From NCBI GenBank assembly GCA_004151065.3, contig NWUY0300072277.1:6516-26691 (forward strand): 20,176 nt of DNA, in the 5' to 3' direction. The DNA is from Larix sibirica. Lineage: Eukaryota; Streptophyta; Pinopsida; Pinales; Pinaceae. The position numbers and the translations under genes are program-made. Numbering within the stretch: position 1 is the stretch's first letter; every line of letters begins with the position of its first letter. Below are positions 1-9,353 of the stretch, in pieces. A model generated the notes under the pieces. The model searched no databases. It worked only from the letters and a program-made list of their open reading frames with translations, and had not been told where the DNA came from.

Positions 1-1
1 A

Positions 2-88
2 GAGGAGTCTTATCTCATTCAAAATTACTCCCTTTATGTCTTTGAGATCATCTTTACTAGCCATCTTTTTCATCTTTTCCATTTCCAT
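2..88 (-). CDS. Possible start of a retrotransposon gag ORF, cut by the window edge
   Basis: The minus-strand frame is open from the ATG at 88-86 to the window edge, about 29 codons, with further in-frame ATGs at 82, 73 and 64. The peptide begins MEMEKMKKMASKDDL and is strongly charged. It sits about 775 bases inside a primer-binding site on the same strand, where gag of an LTR element would begin. No domain is visible in so short a piece, so the gag call is positional inference only. A chance frame is quite possible. Confidence 0.25.
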   Translation of the reverse strand, partial: MEMEKMKKMASKDDLKDIKGVILNEIRLL

Positions 89-863
89 TTCTATTTATTT
101 TTTTGCATGTGTCAAATCCACCTTTTTGTTGACATATCATTCAATTCATTATATTTGTTCTATAAGTTGGATAGTTGGTTATATATATCTCCACTTTCTT
201 ATTGAGTCATAATTGAGCTCTTTGGAAGTTTAATTGGTGTAGCATTTTTTGCACTACCCTTTTCCATGCGGGCTCACAATAATATTTATTTATAATTATT
301 CTATATTTGAACTTTTTGAATCACCCCATATAAATCTTCCAATCAAAATTTATTTCAATTGTAAGTTGCATACCTTTTCAAACCTTGATTTGGAGCCTGT
401 CTTGTTGGTTGACTTTCCACCTCAGGTAACTCTAAAATTTTGTTCCTTCCGAATTTGAATTTTGTTTTGGCAATATCTTGGTATGTCTTCCTTGAAATGC
501 CTTAGGTTTTACTAAATTTCTAAGAGAAAGTTATGGTAACTTTCCCACAACTTATTGTTTTTGGCCCTTTCAAGAGAGCAACGTTGTACAACTTGCCATG
601 TGTCCAATTTTTTAGATCCGATTATGAAATTTGTACCTAAAATACTTTGTCTTGTATACTATCTCATGCAATTGGTGGCAATCAATTGGAGCTCGCAAGA
701 TTTAGATATAACAATTTTGCCCATACCTCCTTTTTGAGATTAGTTTTTCCACTTATTGTGAAACAAGACTTGAATTTTTTACCACATGTACCTTGGAATG
801 TCTCCTAAGTCTCCTCAAAATTTTGTTGTCTGAACCTTTCCAAAATGGATTTATAGTGAAAGT

Positions 864-875
864 GCTCTGATACCA
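864..875 (-). other. Primer-binding site (initiator Met-tRNA type)
   Basis: On the minus strand these 12 bases read TGGTATCAGAGC, complementary to the 3' end of plant initiator Met tRNA, and they are followed on that strand by the retrotransposon interior. Two bases (AA on +) separate them from the LTR end at 878. This primer site is typical of Ty1-copia and several other plant LTR elements. Confidence 0.7.
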
Positions 876-1043
876 AATGTTATGAGCTAACTTTTCAAAA
901 TAACATGCAAATGCAAAGAAAGAGTAACCCATCACCTCAAGAATGAAATACATAGATGAATAGGAAGCCTCTTCAAGGGGGTAACCTCATTTTACAATAT
1001 ATCAAATGCAGAAGATGATATGATCTCTAAAACCAGTTCTCCT

Positions 1044-1053
1044 TGGTATATAT
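1044..1053 (-). promoter_or_regulatory. TATA box of the LTR promoter
   Basis: The minus strand reads CTATATATACCAAGG here, inside the LTR and upstream (on that strand) of the primer-binding site. The position and orientation fit the U3 promoter of the element. There is no direct evidence of activity. Confidence 0.4.
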
Positions 1054-1205
1054 AGGATACAAAGTGTACAATTACAATTAAATTCCTGGCCGACCAATAA
1101 AGACAATACTAATATAAAAATGTAATGTCACAATATATTGGACTTACCAAATTAACAAAGTAAAACAAGCTAACCCAGGGTTATTTCTTGATCTCCTTTG
1201 GTATT

Positions 1206-1217
1206 AATTAAGCCAAG
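1206..1217 (+). repeat. Target-site duplication of the SINE, left copy
   Basis: AATTAAGCCAAG, matched by AATTAAACCAAG at 1442-1453 with one mismatch. The two copies bracket the SINE exactly. Confidence 0.65.
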
Positions 1218-1441
1218 CCCCAAGGGTTAGCTTAAGTGGTCATGAGTCAGACATGAGATCTCTCCCCCAAAATTTGGGGAGGTCACATGTTCGACTCTCT
1301 TGATCCCCTCGGGGTTAGGCCCCATAATCAGGGTCAGCGTTTACCCCATTTACCATCCATGAATCATGGGGAAGTACTGAGAGGGTTTTNATGGGGAAGT
1401 ACTCAGAGGGTTTTCCACGAGGTTATTCCTTGGAAAAAAAG
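1218..1441 (+). mobile_element. tRNA-derived SINE with RNA polymerase III boxes and target-site duplication
   Basis: A box A-like motif (TAGCTTAAGTGG, 1228-1239) and a box B-like motif (GTTCGACTC, 1289-1297) lie about 50 bases apart, as in the tRNA-like head of plant SINEs. The 3' end runs into an A-rich tail (1434-1440). The insert is flanked by near-identical direct repeats, AATTAAGCCAAG at 1206-1217 and AATTAAACCAAG at 1442-1453 (one mismatch in 12), which fits a target-site duplication. A diverged paralogue of the flanking DNA at about 2495-2705 runs straight through this point with no insert. The body also contains a single N at 1390 next to a 24-bp duplication, so its true length is uncertain. 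Confidence 0.7.
1366..1414 (+). repeat. 24-bp duplication around a single N (unresolved base or gap)
   Basis: Positions 1366-1389 and 1391-1414 are the same 24-mer with one mismatch (G versus C in AAGTACTSAGAGGG), separated only by the N at 1390. A one-base gap flanked by the same sequence on both sides is what a scaffold join between overlapping contig ends or reads looks like. A real tandem duplication is the alternative. Confidence 0.75.
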
Positions 1442-1453
1442 AATTAAACCAAG
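1442..1453 (+). repeat. Target-site duplication of the SINE, right copy
   Basis: AATTAAACCAAG, following the A-rich tail. It pairs with the copy at 1206-1217. The empty-site paralogue near 2562-2573 reads AATTAAACCATT at the same point. Confidence 0.65.
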
Positions 1454-1746
1454 TGTTGGAAATTAAGTGGAGGAGAAATGGAAAGAACTCATCCATATGA
1501 GCATTATTGTAGGCATATAAACTTCTTGGGTTGAAGATGAGAGTTGTGACAAGCCTCTAAGAGAGTGTTCCACCTCCTAAGTGAACATATTGTATAACTA
1601 CAAAACCAAAATAACTACTCACTCAAGTCAAACAATATAATAAGCATAAACTAATTCAGTCAACAATGTAGTACTTGATTCAATTTGAACATATAACCAT
1701 TTGTAAGTTGGGATCTGATAAAGGCCCAACATGTGGGGCATTACAT

Positions 1747-2480
1747 ACACCAACCCTTTAGGAAACTTCATCCTAAATTTATAGTTAATATATGTGTAAA
1801 AGGCCAATCATGATGCATAGTCCTTGTGTCCTCCCTCATAGTCATTCTTAGATACACAATGGAACACATTTACATGCAACATCTTCAAATCAAGACATAT
1901 AGGGGCATTGTGAAATGATATAAGTTGCTTGGCATGTGAGTCTTGATTAATAATTGGCTTGATCCTTGCAAGGACATTGAAGGACTTGCTTAAAAATGAT
2001 CTCAGCGCTATTTTGGATCTCTTTTCAAACATGATTGCAATCCTTTACAATCTAACTCATGATAATATCTTATATAGTATGTCACATTTTCTATTAATTA
2101 TGTAGTGTTGGCATAATTGCTTGGTTTATCCTTGCCACTTCAAATCATAACCCACCTTGGGCCATTTATTTTTCCAACCCTTGAACCATTTTAGTATTCT
2201 CAACAATTTGGTCCTCAACTTAATTTGTTATCAATGGTTCCTACTTATGAATTGCATTACAACTCATGCAACAACTCGACAACAAACTAAAATATTAAGT
2301 ATTGTCACCAACTATACCTAAGGAAGAACTCATCTCATTGATCCTATAGCATGAGAACAAATCCATGCTACCAAAAGGAGGAAAGAATGAGTGGAGTCAC
2401 CACTTAGTTTTGGGGCAAAGCTAAGAAACCCTAAGGGAGAGGTTAATTGTGGTATTTCAATAAGGGTTTCCAACAAGTAA
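1747..2480. other. AT-rich repeat-like DNA, no gene
   Basis: This is the flank between the LTR and its diverged relative. The minus-strand ORF at 1808-2032 (74 codons) has no motif I recognise and no sign of selection that I can see, so I do not call it a gene. The sequence is probably old transposon material. Confidence 0.4.
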
Positions 2481-2494
2481 TTAACAAAACGTTA

Positions 2495-2705
2495 ATACAT
2501 GAAAACAAGCTACCCTAGGGTTAATTTCTATTAATATCCTTTAATGAGTTAATTAAACCATTTGATGGAAAATGACCGGAAGGAGAAATGGAAAGAACTC
2601 ACTTGGATGAACATTGTCAATGTAGGTGTTGAAGCTTCTTGGGCTAAATAGGAGAGTTGTGGAAAGTCTCCAAGAGGGTGTTCCACCTCCAAAATGAACC
2701 TCCAC
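2495..2705 (-). repeat. Diverged paralogue of the LTR segment at 1165-1590, without the SINE
   Basis: Blocks match in the same order as 1165-1205 plus 1442-1590: ACAAGCTA-CC-GGGTTA, AATTAAACCA, GGAGAAATGGAAAGAACTCA, CTTCTTGGG, GAGAGTTGTG, and GTGTTCCACCTCC. Small indels and substitutions separate them. The two are therefore copies of one repeat family, and this one preserves the state before the SINE inserted. Strand is given by analogy with the LTR at 878-1746. The outer limits of this copy could not be fixed. Confidence 0.65.
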
Positions 2706-3857
2706 ACCCAACTCTATCTCCTTGCAAGATATACTTGCTCTTGATCTCTAATACAATGCAATATGAAATATTAAACATTCCACATAAATGATATCACAAT
2801 GAAATAATGTATGGTGATCTAAAGTGCCCTCAAAAGGATATGACACCTCCTTGCCCTAGTTGTGCTAGAACCTCCCATGAGGTGTTAGTGTTGAATCGTT
2901 CAAGGTATGAGAGGGCACTAAGATTTTGAAGACACCCTAGGACCAAACAATAAGTTTGCAAGCTTGGAGCCTAATTGACAATGAGAGATCCCTATTGAAG
3001 CATTGGAGAAGACAAGTACAGGGAACCTAAGGCCCTAGAAGGTGGATTATGAAGCTAGATCAAGTTTTGACACCAACCTGAGTGTGTACTTGAGAGGAGG
3101 ATAAAGAGCTCGAGATATGATTTATGAAGAGGAATTGATTGGTATAAATAGACAAAGAAATGACCTCAAGGTGTGGGTGAAAGTTAAATTAACTGTTGCA
3201 CAAGCAATGTGTATGAAAAAGCCAAACTATATGATTTAAACTCATATCATGAGTATCTCAAACCATGTTGTGGGTTTTCCCAAATACAAATCTCTATTCC
3301 AAGAACCAATTATAATACATACAAGAAAATCATAATCCAATTCATAAAAAAAAAAACAATTTTTTTCTTCTTCTCATTTAACTTTTTGTAAATTGTATAG
3401 CAAGTTACACTACCGTACCCCTATGGTATAATTTCCTTCCAAATTAATACTCTCTTTCCCTTTAATAAGGTGACATAGTATTCTCTTTTGTAAGTATCTA
3501 TTATTCTAAAGCTATCATTCACTTTTGGTAGTACATTCGCCTAACAATATTTTCATAGTATAAAAATGTGTTCCTCCTAAAAAGGCCACACGTGCTCATA
3601 TTACATTATAAGCTACCCCACTTAACCTTATTTATAGAGACCGGTAGGGTCCACCTAGCCATGGACATCACCTTTTCCCAATGATATTCCATTTTGATTT
3701 TATGCTTCACATCATGCTAAGTTGCATCAAGCTTCATTTCGTTGGTAACATAAGTTTTCATAATATTTATTTTAATAAATAAAAATACTTTTATTATTAT
3801 GAATGCATAGATCCCATATACTTTTCATTATGTGTATCTAATAATTGTCATCCCCTT
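2706..3857. other. Non-coding repeat-like region, no gene
   Basis: There is no ORF with recognisable content. The 60-codon frame at 3209-3391 ends in a poly-A/poly-T stretch and looks random. A TATAAATA at 3143-3150 could be the promoter of an old LTR, but no primer-binding site or LTR partner was found for it. Confidence 0.35.
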
Positions 3858-4005
3858 AAAATATGGCTAAATGATGGGCCTTGTACCTTTACCTATCATA
3901 GTTATGCTTTGCATTATCTATTACTAATAATTAATTCCATGTATTACTAATAATTAACTCCATGTTAAAACATAGCTAAATTATTGGCCTTGTACATTCA
4001 CCTAA
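3858..4005 (+). repeat. Local tandem duplication
   Basis: A 23-bp unit (TATTACTAATAATTAA-TCCATG with one varying base) occurs back to back at 3919-3941 and 3942-3964. On either side lie copies of a longer segment (ATGGCTAAATGATGGGCC at 3863, and ATAGCTAAATTATTGGCC at 3971, followed by TTGTAC-TT-ACCT), giving a larger imperfect period of about 108 bp. It is non-coding and local, and looks like replication slippage. Confidence 0.6.
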
Positions 4006-5753
4006 GTGGGACCCTGTTTTTAGTATATCTCTATCATGTGAGCATAACTTGCATGCACATCGCGTTTGTAAGTCGGTCCCTTCGAGTCCTAGTGGCCCTC
4101 TTTAAGTCCTAGTTACCCTAGTCAAAGTAAGATATAGGGGCATTGTCTTGACCCATTTCTGCTTTGATGGTCTTTATTCGATTTCGATCCTTTGATCTTT
4201 TAGTACAAGTAATTTGGTTATTGCAAAGTCATTTTCATTAATTATAATATGTAAGGTTATGTATTTTTATTAACTATTATTATATTAATGTATGTTGTTG
4301 GAGTAGTATGGAGAAATCCATCAAATACTTCCCTTCATCATATGGAATATATATATATATATATTTTTAATTGTATAATTGTTTTGATAACCTTTTATAC
4401 AATTTATTTATAATCCTTCATCTTCCTTACAGTTCATATTTTTTTAGTTATTTTTTCTTTATCAATATAGTCTACATATTATTTTTAAGGCATTTTTCTC
4501 TTTGATCAATACCAAATTAGAGATAAAGAATATTTTATAATACCAAAGTAATAATAACTAATCTTTTATTGTTTTTTCAATAGTATAAATCAAGAAAATC
4601 CATTAATAGTACAAATGAAGAAATCCATCTAAGTTGGGCTTTTCTAGCTTTCCTTGATAATAGTGAGAAACACATATATGACATCAAATTAGGTAAGGGT
4701 TGCCTTCATGAGACTAAAGCTTGTTGGTCTTACCTCAAAGGTTATAATATAACAATGTATATCTTAGAAAATTGGTTGAAGTATCTTGAGAGGAGTGCTA
4801 TGAAGGGTTATACTTCAAGATCATATCAAGGTAGATTGAATTCCGCAAAAGCTTGAGACTTTGTCAACAAAACGTTCAAGGTTGTTACAACAATATACTC
4901 ATTAAAAATTGAAAATGTTGCTTACAAGAATTGAACCAAGGTGGAGAAGATAACACTCTTCTTAGAATTCCCTAGGCTAGACCCAATTAACAATGTGTGT
5001 GATTTCAAAATACTGTACACTTAATTAAGGTTAAATGAAAAACAACAATTAAATAAAATTAAATATATATATATTATTAATGGTGGATTGTCGAATCAAT
5101 GAAAATGTGTAAGTAATATAGTCCCTCCCAAAGTTCAAGTTCTACAAAGTGAAATGTTAAGGGTTGTACTCGCACTTATGGATGCACATTATCTCACACA
5201 ACAACAATGGAGACAAGTATAAGTCCTAGATGCAACTTTTCCAAAATAAATACTTAATTTAAGACAACCAAATTAAATAAAATTGATAATTTCCTTATAA
5301 TATTAAACCTAAATATATTAACCTCATCATAATTAAAAAACAAAAAAAAACATATATTAACATAATGGTTGATTAGTAACAATATAAATATACTTGCTTT
5401 TAGACCTCTTCTTTTCTCTTACCTTTTATACACATTTAAAAAAAAATGAACATTATGAAATCAAATATATCTAATATTTATATTTATCTTAAAATTGTTT
5501 TTAAAACACAAATACCTCATTTTAATAATAATAATAATTTAATTTTAAAATTAAAACTTAACTAAATATCAAATTAACATATAAAACTCATCTACATTAC
5601 TTCAATCAACTTTTTAATATCTTTCATTTTACTTAAATCTTATAAACTTGTGAAATTCAAATCCCTCTCTCTATCCTAACATGACATTGACAACCAAACC
5701 CAAAAGTACATGCTTATTACCCTACCAACTTTCCAAACAACTCTTTGCACTCT
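4006..5753. other. AT-rich intergenic DNA, no gene
   Basis: I see no coding signal in either strand. There is an (AT)n microsatellite at 4347-4364 and several A-runs (for example 5335-5350 and 5437-5447). The stretch at about 4610-4990 is less AT-rich and may be an old insertion, but its frames are closed and I do not recognise it. Confidence 0.4.
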
Positions 5754-5899
5754 TTCTGTATACACATATTTAACCTAAACTTAACCCTCCACCTTAAATT
5801 GCCATATGTACAATGTCACTCCACCTTCTGTATACACTTATATTTAACCTAAACTTAACCCTCCACCTTAGGTTGTCATATGTACAATGTCACTCCACC
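5754..5899 (+). repeat. Two-copy tandem repeat, unit about 73 bp
   Basis: Copy 1 (5754-5825, 72 bp) and copy 2 (5826-5899, 74 bp) share TTCTGTATACAC, TTTAACCTAAACTTAACCC, CCATATGTACAATGTC-like and CACTCCACC blocks. They differ by a 2-bp indel and four or five substitutions. They are adjacent, non-coding, and look like a recent local duplication. Confidence 0.85.
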
Positions 5900-6170
5900 T
5901 TCATCTTGATAAAGATACCTTGATGATGAAGACTTTGGCTTAATTTTTTGGTTAGTCATTGAAAGTGAAGGTCATAATCAATGTGTCTTTTTAAATTTGT
6001 CTTCATCTTGCTTGTTTCCAAGAAAGTGATGCACAAAAACAAATCCTTTTTTTCATTATATGTGCTTTAATGAAAAGTGAAATCTTAAGAAATTATTTTT
6101 AATTTTATTATTTAAAATATTAATAATGATTTTTTAAATAATGTAAAAGTATAAAACTAATTATTATTAT

Positions 6171-6528
6171 TATATTAAATTAATGGAACAATATGTTCAA
6201 ATAATTTTTTTCAAACTTTATTTTTCAATCATTTTCCAAAATTTTTCCATAAATTTAACTACAACTTTTAATTTCAATTATTTTCTATTTGTATAAGAAT
6301 CTATATTTATCATTTATTTTCTAAGTTTTACATAATCTAATTAGAACTTTGAATCTCAATTATTTTCCACTACCTTCATAAAATTCTAAATTTGTCATTT
6401 ATTTTCTTAGTATCTTTAAAAGACACCAAAATATGAAATTTCTAATTAGATTCTTGGAAAATTGGAAAATTATTGAAAATCAAAGTTTGAAGAAAATGCT
6501 TGAACATGTATTTCATTAATTTAATATA
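6171..6528. mobile_element. Imperfect inverted-repeat element (MITE or fold-back-like)
   Basis: The arm at about 6171-6248 (TATATTAAATTAATG, ATGTTCAA, TTCAAACTTT, TTTTCAAT-ATTTTCCAA) reappears as its reverse complement at about 6456-6528, at roughly 75-80 percent identity by eye with a few short gaps. About 200 bp of AT-rich DNA separates the arms and itself holds weaker inverted matches. There is no transposase ORF. Target-site duplications were not convincing, so the exact ends and superfamily are unknown. Low sequence complexity could inflate the match, but shared non-AT words in both arms argue against chance. Confidence 0.5.
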
Positions 6529-6587
6529 ATTTATTTGCCATTTATTTTCTTAGTACCTTTAAAGGACTCCAAAATATTAAATTTCTA
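6391..6587 (+). repeat. 54-bp direct repeat, copies 143 bp apart
   Basis: Positions 6391-6444 and 6534-6587 share TTTG-CATTTATTTTCTTAG followed by TA-CTTTAAA-GAC-CCAAAATAT-AAATTTCTA with about five mismatches. The first copy is inside the inverted-repeat element and the second starts just beyond its right arm. This suggests a partial duplication of the element or two nested copies. Confidence 0.6.
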
Positions 6588-8600
6588 TTAATCAAATAAA
6601 TACTAATGAAAAATAAATACTAGTAAAATCATGCATATGTGAAATTGGTTGAAGTCTTTATTGTATGTTTTACCAATCTCATGTATTTATGTTTTTTAAG
6701 AGTCCCACCAACAACACAAACCATGCCTCCTTAACCACAAACCAAATCATAGAATACAATCCCACTCAAGTCTTTTCCTTGTCCATCTCTCTTTTGTAAA
6801 CCTTGACTCTACTCAAAAGCTCCATAACCTTCCACATGCTTGATTCATCTATGAAATACAAAGTTTTAAATTCCACATCGAAAACAACACAAATATCATT
6901 TTCTTGCTTAGAAAATTCCTTCTAAAGTGCCTAGCAAGTATTAAGCTATAATTAAACCCTTTGTAGTGTACTCAATTGCCTATTTGAAATGATGGGGCAA
7001 ATCTTTACCTGAGACATCAACGCACAATTCTTGTTATAAAAAGATAATGGATAAGATGATAAATTATTACAAGATTATTTTAGCAGTGCTAACGAATAAC
7101 CATAATAAGTAGGTTAATGAGACTTAAAAGTAAAACCAATGTAAATACATACAATGAACGATGTTGATTAAAACTGAAACAAAAACATAGGAAGAACTAA
7201 ATATTTGGCTAAAAGAAATACAATGAATGTCAAAATAGAATTATGATAAGTGCAAACAAAAATTGGAACTAGAGGTTGAGACGAAGATAGAGGAGAGAGA
7301 AGAAGGCTCCTCCACTAAGTCATCAATCATCGAGAAGTGGCTAATGCAATGCCTAATGATGGCATTTGGAGAGTACCTAGGGTTAAGGGGACATCATTGT
7401 GTAATCTTGGGTGGAGCACTAGATCAAGGAGGTTCATCACTTCTAACATCCAACGGTGAGGGAAAGAATCTCCTAATGGGATACTCACTGCTCAACCAAA
7501 TTTGTAGAGTAATACTATGTGTAGAGACAATCCAAGTTTAGGACCTCCAAGCATCGAATTGTTAATGGTATGGTGGTGTATGCTACGGGGTTTATAGTGA
7601 GATCTCCTCATAGGTCTTGATGAGGTTGATCAATTTACGAGGGTTGTTATTGAGATGGAAGTTTGATTCATGCTTTTAACCAATTGAATTTGAGACCCAT
7701 GGAAGGGGTTTTACCATGTTATCTCATAAAGGAAACAAAGTACATGACACTTAAGATACCATTTTTTGGGATTATCTGCATAGAGTAAGTCGTTAATCTA
7801 TCACCAGTATCCATGAGTATTAGTCACAACTGATCAAGTTCTCATAATTTTGAGTAGTTCACTTAGCACTAAATATGTTGGATTGCATAAGCCCCTCAAT
7901 ACTTACATGACATTTGTCAACTAAATTAGATGGTTAAGCACGCTTGAGCTAGCGTTGTGGTGACCTTACGAGAAAGTCTTGGTTGCTATGTGTAAGTCTT
8001 AGAGGTCACAATCGATGTCATTCAAATAGTTTTGCTAATTTCAAACCTACTTCTTCACCCTCATAAGCATTCACTAATATAATAAGTCCAAAATTGACTA
8101 TTCAAAATGATAACAAATTAGTCATTAATAAATAATGCTCGTAATATATAAATAATCTTTCAAACATATGTCATAATACTAAGTTGTAAAATCTCCCACT
8201 TTTAAAGATCTTATAGATAAGATTCATTAATTTAATAATTATGATACTTATGAAATTAAAATATACCAAAATTTTGAAATATTCAATACACATTACGATA
8301 ACAATCATGCAAATCCAGTCTTATAAACATATTAAAACCAAAATTAATTACCAAATCAAAGCAGATAAGTAAGCAGCCACTGCTCGTAACCAACTCCAAT
8401 AAAGAATTAATTTAGGAAATAAAATAAAAACCTTCCCAAAACATACATTCCCTTAACTAAAACAACCCTTTCTCTTCCTAATAATAATATTTTCAGCACT
8501 GATCACATTCCAAATTAATTAAACAACTGAACACTGGCCATTTCAAACTCCCTGCTGATGTCATCCTGAGAACGGGCATACCCACAGAGCCTACTCCCCG
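6588..8600. other. Upstream intergenic region of the RRT-like gene
   Basis: This is AT-rich DNA with no convincing gene. The frame at 7263-7541 (92 codons, starting MELEVETKIEEREEGSS) looks mildly protein-like at its acidic N-terminus and then loses character. I recognise no family and suspect retroelement debris. The last 200-300 bases before the GC-richer leader (from about 8540) should contain the promoter of the downstream gene. I could not find a well-placed TATA box, so the transcription start is not determined. Confidence 0.35.
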
Positions 8601-9031
8601 ATCGTTCACCGGCGATTGCCGGTCGAAAGAAAGCCAAGAGAGAAACGTTAGGTGGTGGGGTTTGAATGCGCTCTGAGCAGAGCAAGTGCATTTATGCTTT
8701 TTCTTGCCGTGTCTGTGAGCATACGGAGAACTTGATAGCAAGGTGGATCCTGTCTCATCCTGTACACACAACAGCTCCATATTATGCGGCCTTTGCGGCC
8801 ACGAGAGCGTTCTATCGATCCCAGCGATCTCGCTTTTGTCTGTGTTACATCTGTGATTTGGGTTGCCTACCCAGGGTTTTTACCGGATACAGCCCGTATG
8901 GTGCCAATTTTCTAGGGCCTTGCTTTGATCGATTGCACAATGCAGGTCGTTTTATAAGATCCCGGGAGTTCTCAAACTCAATTCCCCAGTTCGGCTTCTG
9001 GGGTTTCCGAATTTTTATCTGGGCGATAACA
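8600..9031 (+). other. Probable 5' leader exon of the RRT-like gene (start uncertain)
   Basis: GC content rises sharply here against AT-rich flanks. The segment ends in a plausible splice donor (ATAACA|GTAAGC at 9031/9032), and an acceptor lies at 9251 just before the coding exon. From the ATG at 8666 a frame stays open to the donor (122 codons) and, after splicing, joins in phase with a short ORF that stops at 9293. I do not recognise this peptide. It may be a long upstream ORF, or transcription may start downstream of 8666 and bypass it. The left boundary is a guess based on composition. Confidence 0.4.
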
Positions 9032-9251
9032 GTAAGCTTGATTTTAGGTTTGTGTTTGTTGTTTGACTCGTTCTCGTGGGTTCAAGCCCAGGACTGCTTC
9101 TTCCATTGGATTGGTCTTATTATTTAATGGCAACAAACTTTGTTTTGGGCATTTTTTGATTTTTTTTCCCATTTATTACCGTGGTCATGTTGACCTATTG
9201 ATTTTGGAGTATTTGTCAAAACTTTTCTTTGTGGGTTTTGTTTGCTTGTAG
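9032..9251 (+). other. Intron in the 5' leader
   Basis: It starts GTAAGC and ends TTTGCTTGTAG after a T-rich stretch (about 9225-9249), and is 220 bp long. The site pair is good by eye, but only a transcript could prove it. Confidence 0.45.
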
Positions 9252-9260
9252 CTTGGTATA

Positions 9261-9353
9261 ATGGGCGTTTTGAGATTGAGGATTCCAATGTAGGAACAAT
9301 GGTGTGAGGTCTTTTTAGGAATGGGGATATGTGGCATCATCTATATCAGATAA
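9261..9353 (+). promoter_or_regulatory. Cluster of short upstream ORFs abutting the main start codon
   Basis: Three upstream ORFs follow one another. The first is 9261-9293 (10 codons plus TAG), the second is the minimal Met-Val-stop at 9299-9307, and the third is 9321-9353 (10 codons plus TAA). A fourth upstream ATG at 9329 is in frame with the protein. The first three ATGs have a purine at -3 and G at +4. The third ORF's stop overlaps the main ATG as TAATG, an arrangement that could allow termination-reinitiation. An in-frame TGA at 9305-9307 shows that the main frame cannot start further upstream than 9329. A regulatory role is inferred. Confidence 0.5.

Larger units (their letters stand above)
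1..877 (-). mobile_element. Internal leader region of a reverse-strand LTR retrotransposon (partial)
   Basis: This stretch lies immediately inside the LTR at 878-1746 when read on the minus strand. At 864-875 the minus strand reads TGGTATCAGAGC, the classic plant primer-binding site complementary to initiator Met tRNA, two bases from the end of the LTR. The sequence leftward is mostly non-coding leader of about 775 bp. An open minus-strand frame begins at 88 (three ATGs in quick succession) and runs off the left edge at 2. Its start is rich in Lys, Glu and Met, as expected for the N-terminus of a gag protein, but 29 codons are too few to prove it. The plus-strand ORFs at 249-458 and 555-737 have no recognisable content and I treat them as chance. 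Copia-type lineage is suggested only by the Met-tRNA primer site. Confidence 0.5.
878..1746 (-). mobile_element. Long terminal repeat of a reverse-strand retrotransposon, interrupted by a SINE
   Basis: The left edge is firm. At 878 the + strand begins TGTTATG directly beside the primer-binding site, so on the element's own strand the LTR ends CATAACA. A TATA box on the minus strand (TATATATACC, about 1044-1053) would start transcription leftward through R and U5 into the primer site, as expected. The right edge is tentative. The + strand at 1738-1746 reads GGCATTACA, so on the minus strand the LTR would start TGTAATG, giving near-matching inverted TG...CA ends. Without the SINE the LTR would be about 630 bp. 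The partner LTR would lie left of the window, so LTR identity and target-site duplication cannot be checked here. Confidence 0.5.

Noticed and set aside
249-737. Plus-strand ORFs of 60-69 codons in the first kilobase
   Set aside because: They run opposite to the retrotransposon defined by the primer-binding site and have no recognisable content or coding-like composition.
753-953. Minus-strand 66-codon ORF
   Set aside because: It spans the primer-binding site and the LTR end, which are non-coding parts of a retroelement.
1228-1297. Functional tRNA gene at the SINE head
   Set aside because: Box A and box B are present, but no cloverleaf with an acceptor stem or anticodon arm can be drawn. 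It is a SINE promoter only.
4347-4364. (AT)n run as a regulatory element
   Set aside because: It is a plain microsatellite far from any gene.
7263-7541. 92-codon ORF as a small gene
   Set aside because: No family resemblance, no promoter or splice context, and only the acidic N-terminal part looks protein-like.
8493-8780. Minus-strand 95-codon ORF over the leader exon
   Set aside because: It is open mainly because of the local GC rise, overlaps the leader of the plus-strand gene and has no recognisable motif.
9063-9251. ORF within the 5'-leader intron
   Set aside because: It lies between a good donor and acceptor and is T-rich. It looks like intron sequence.
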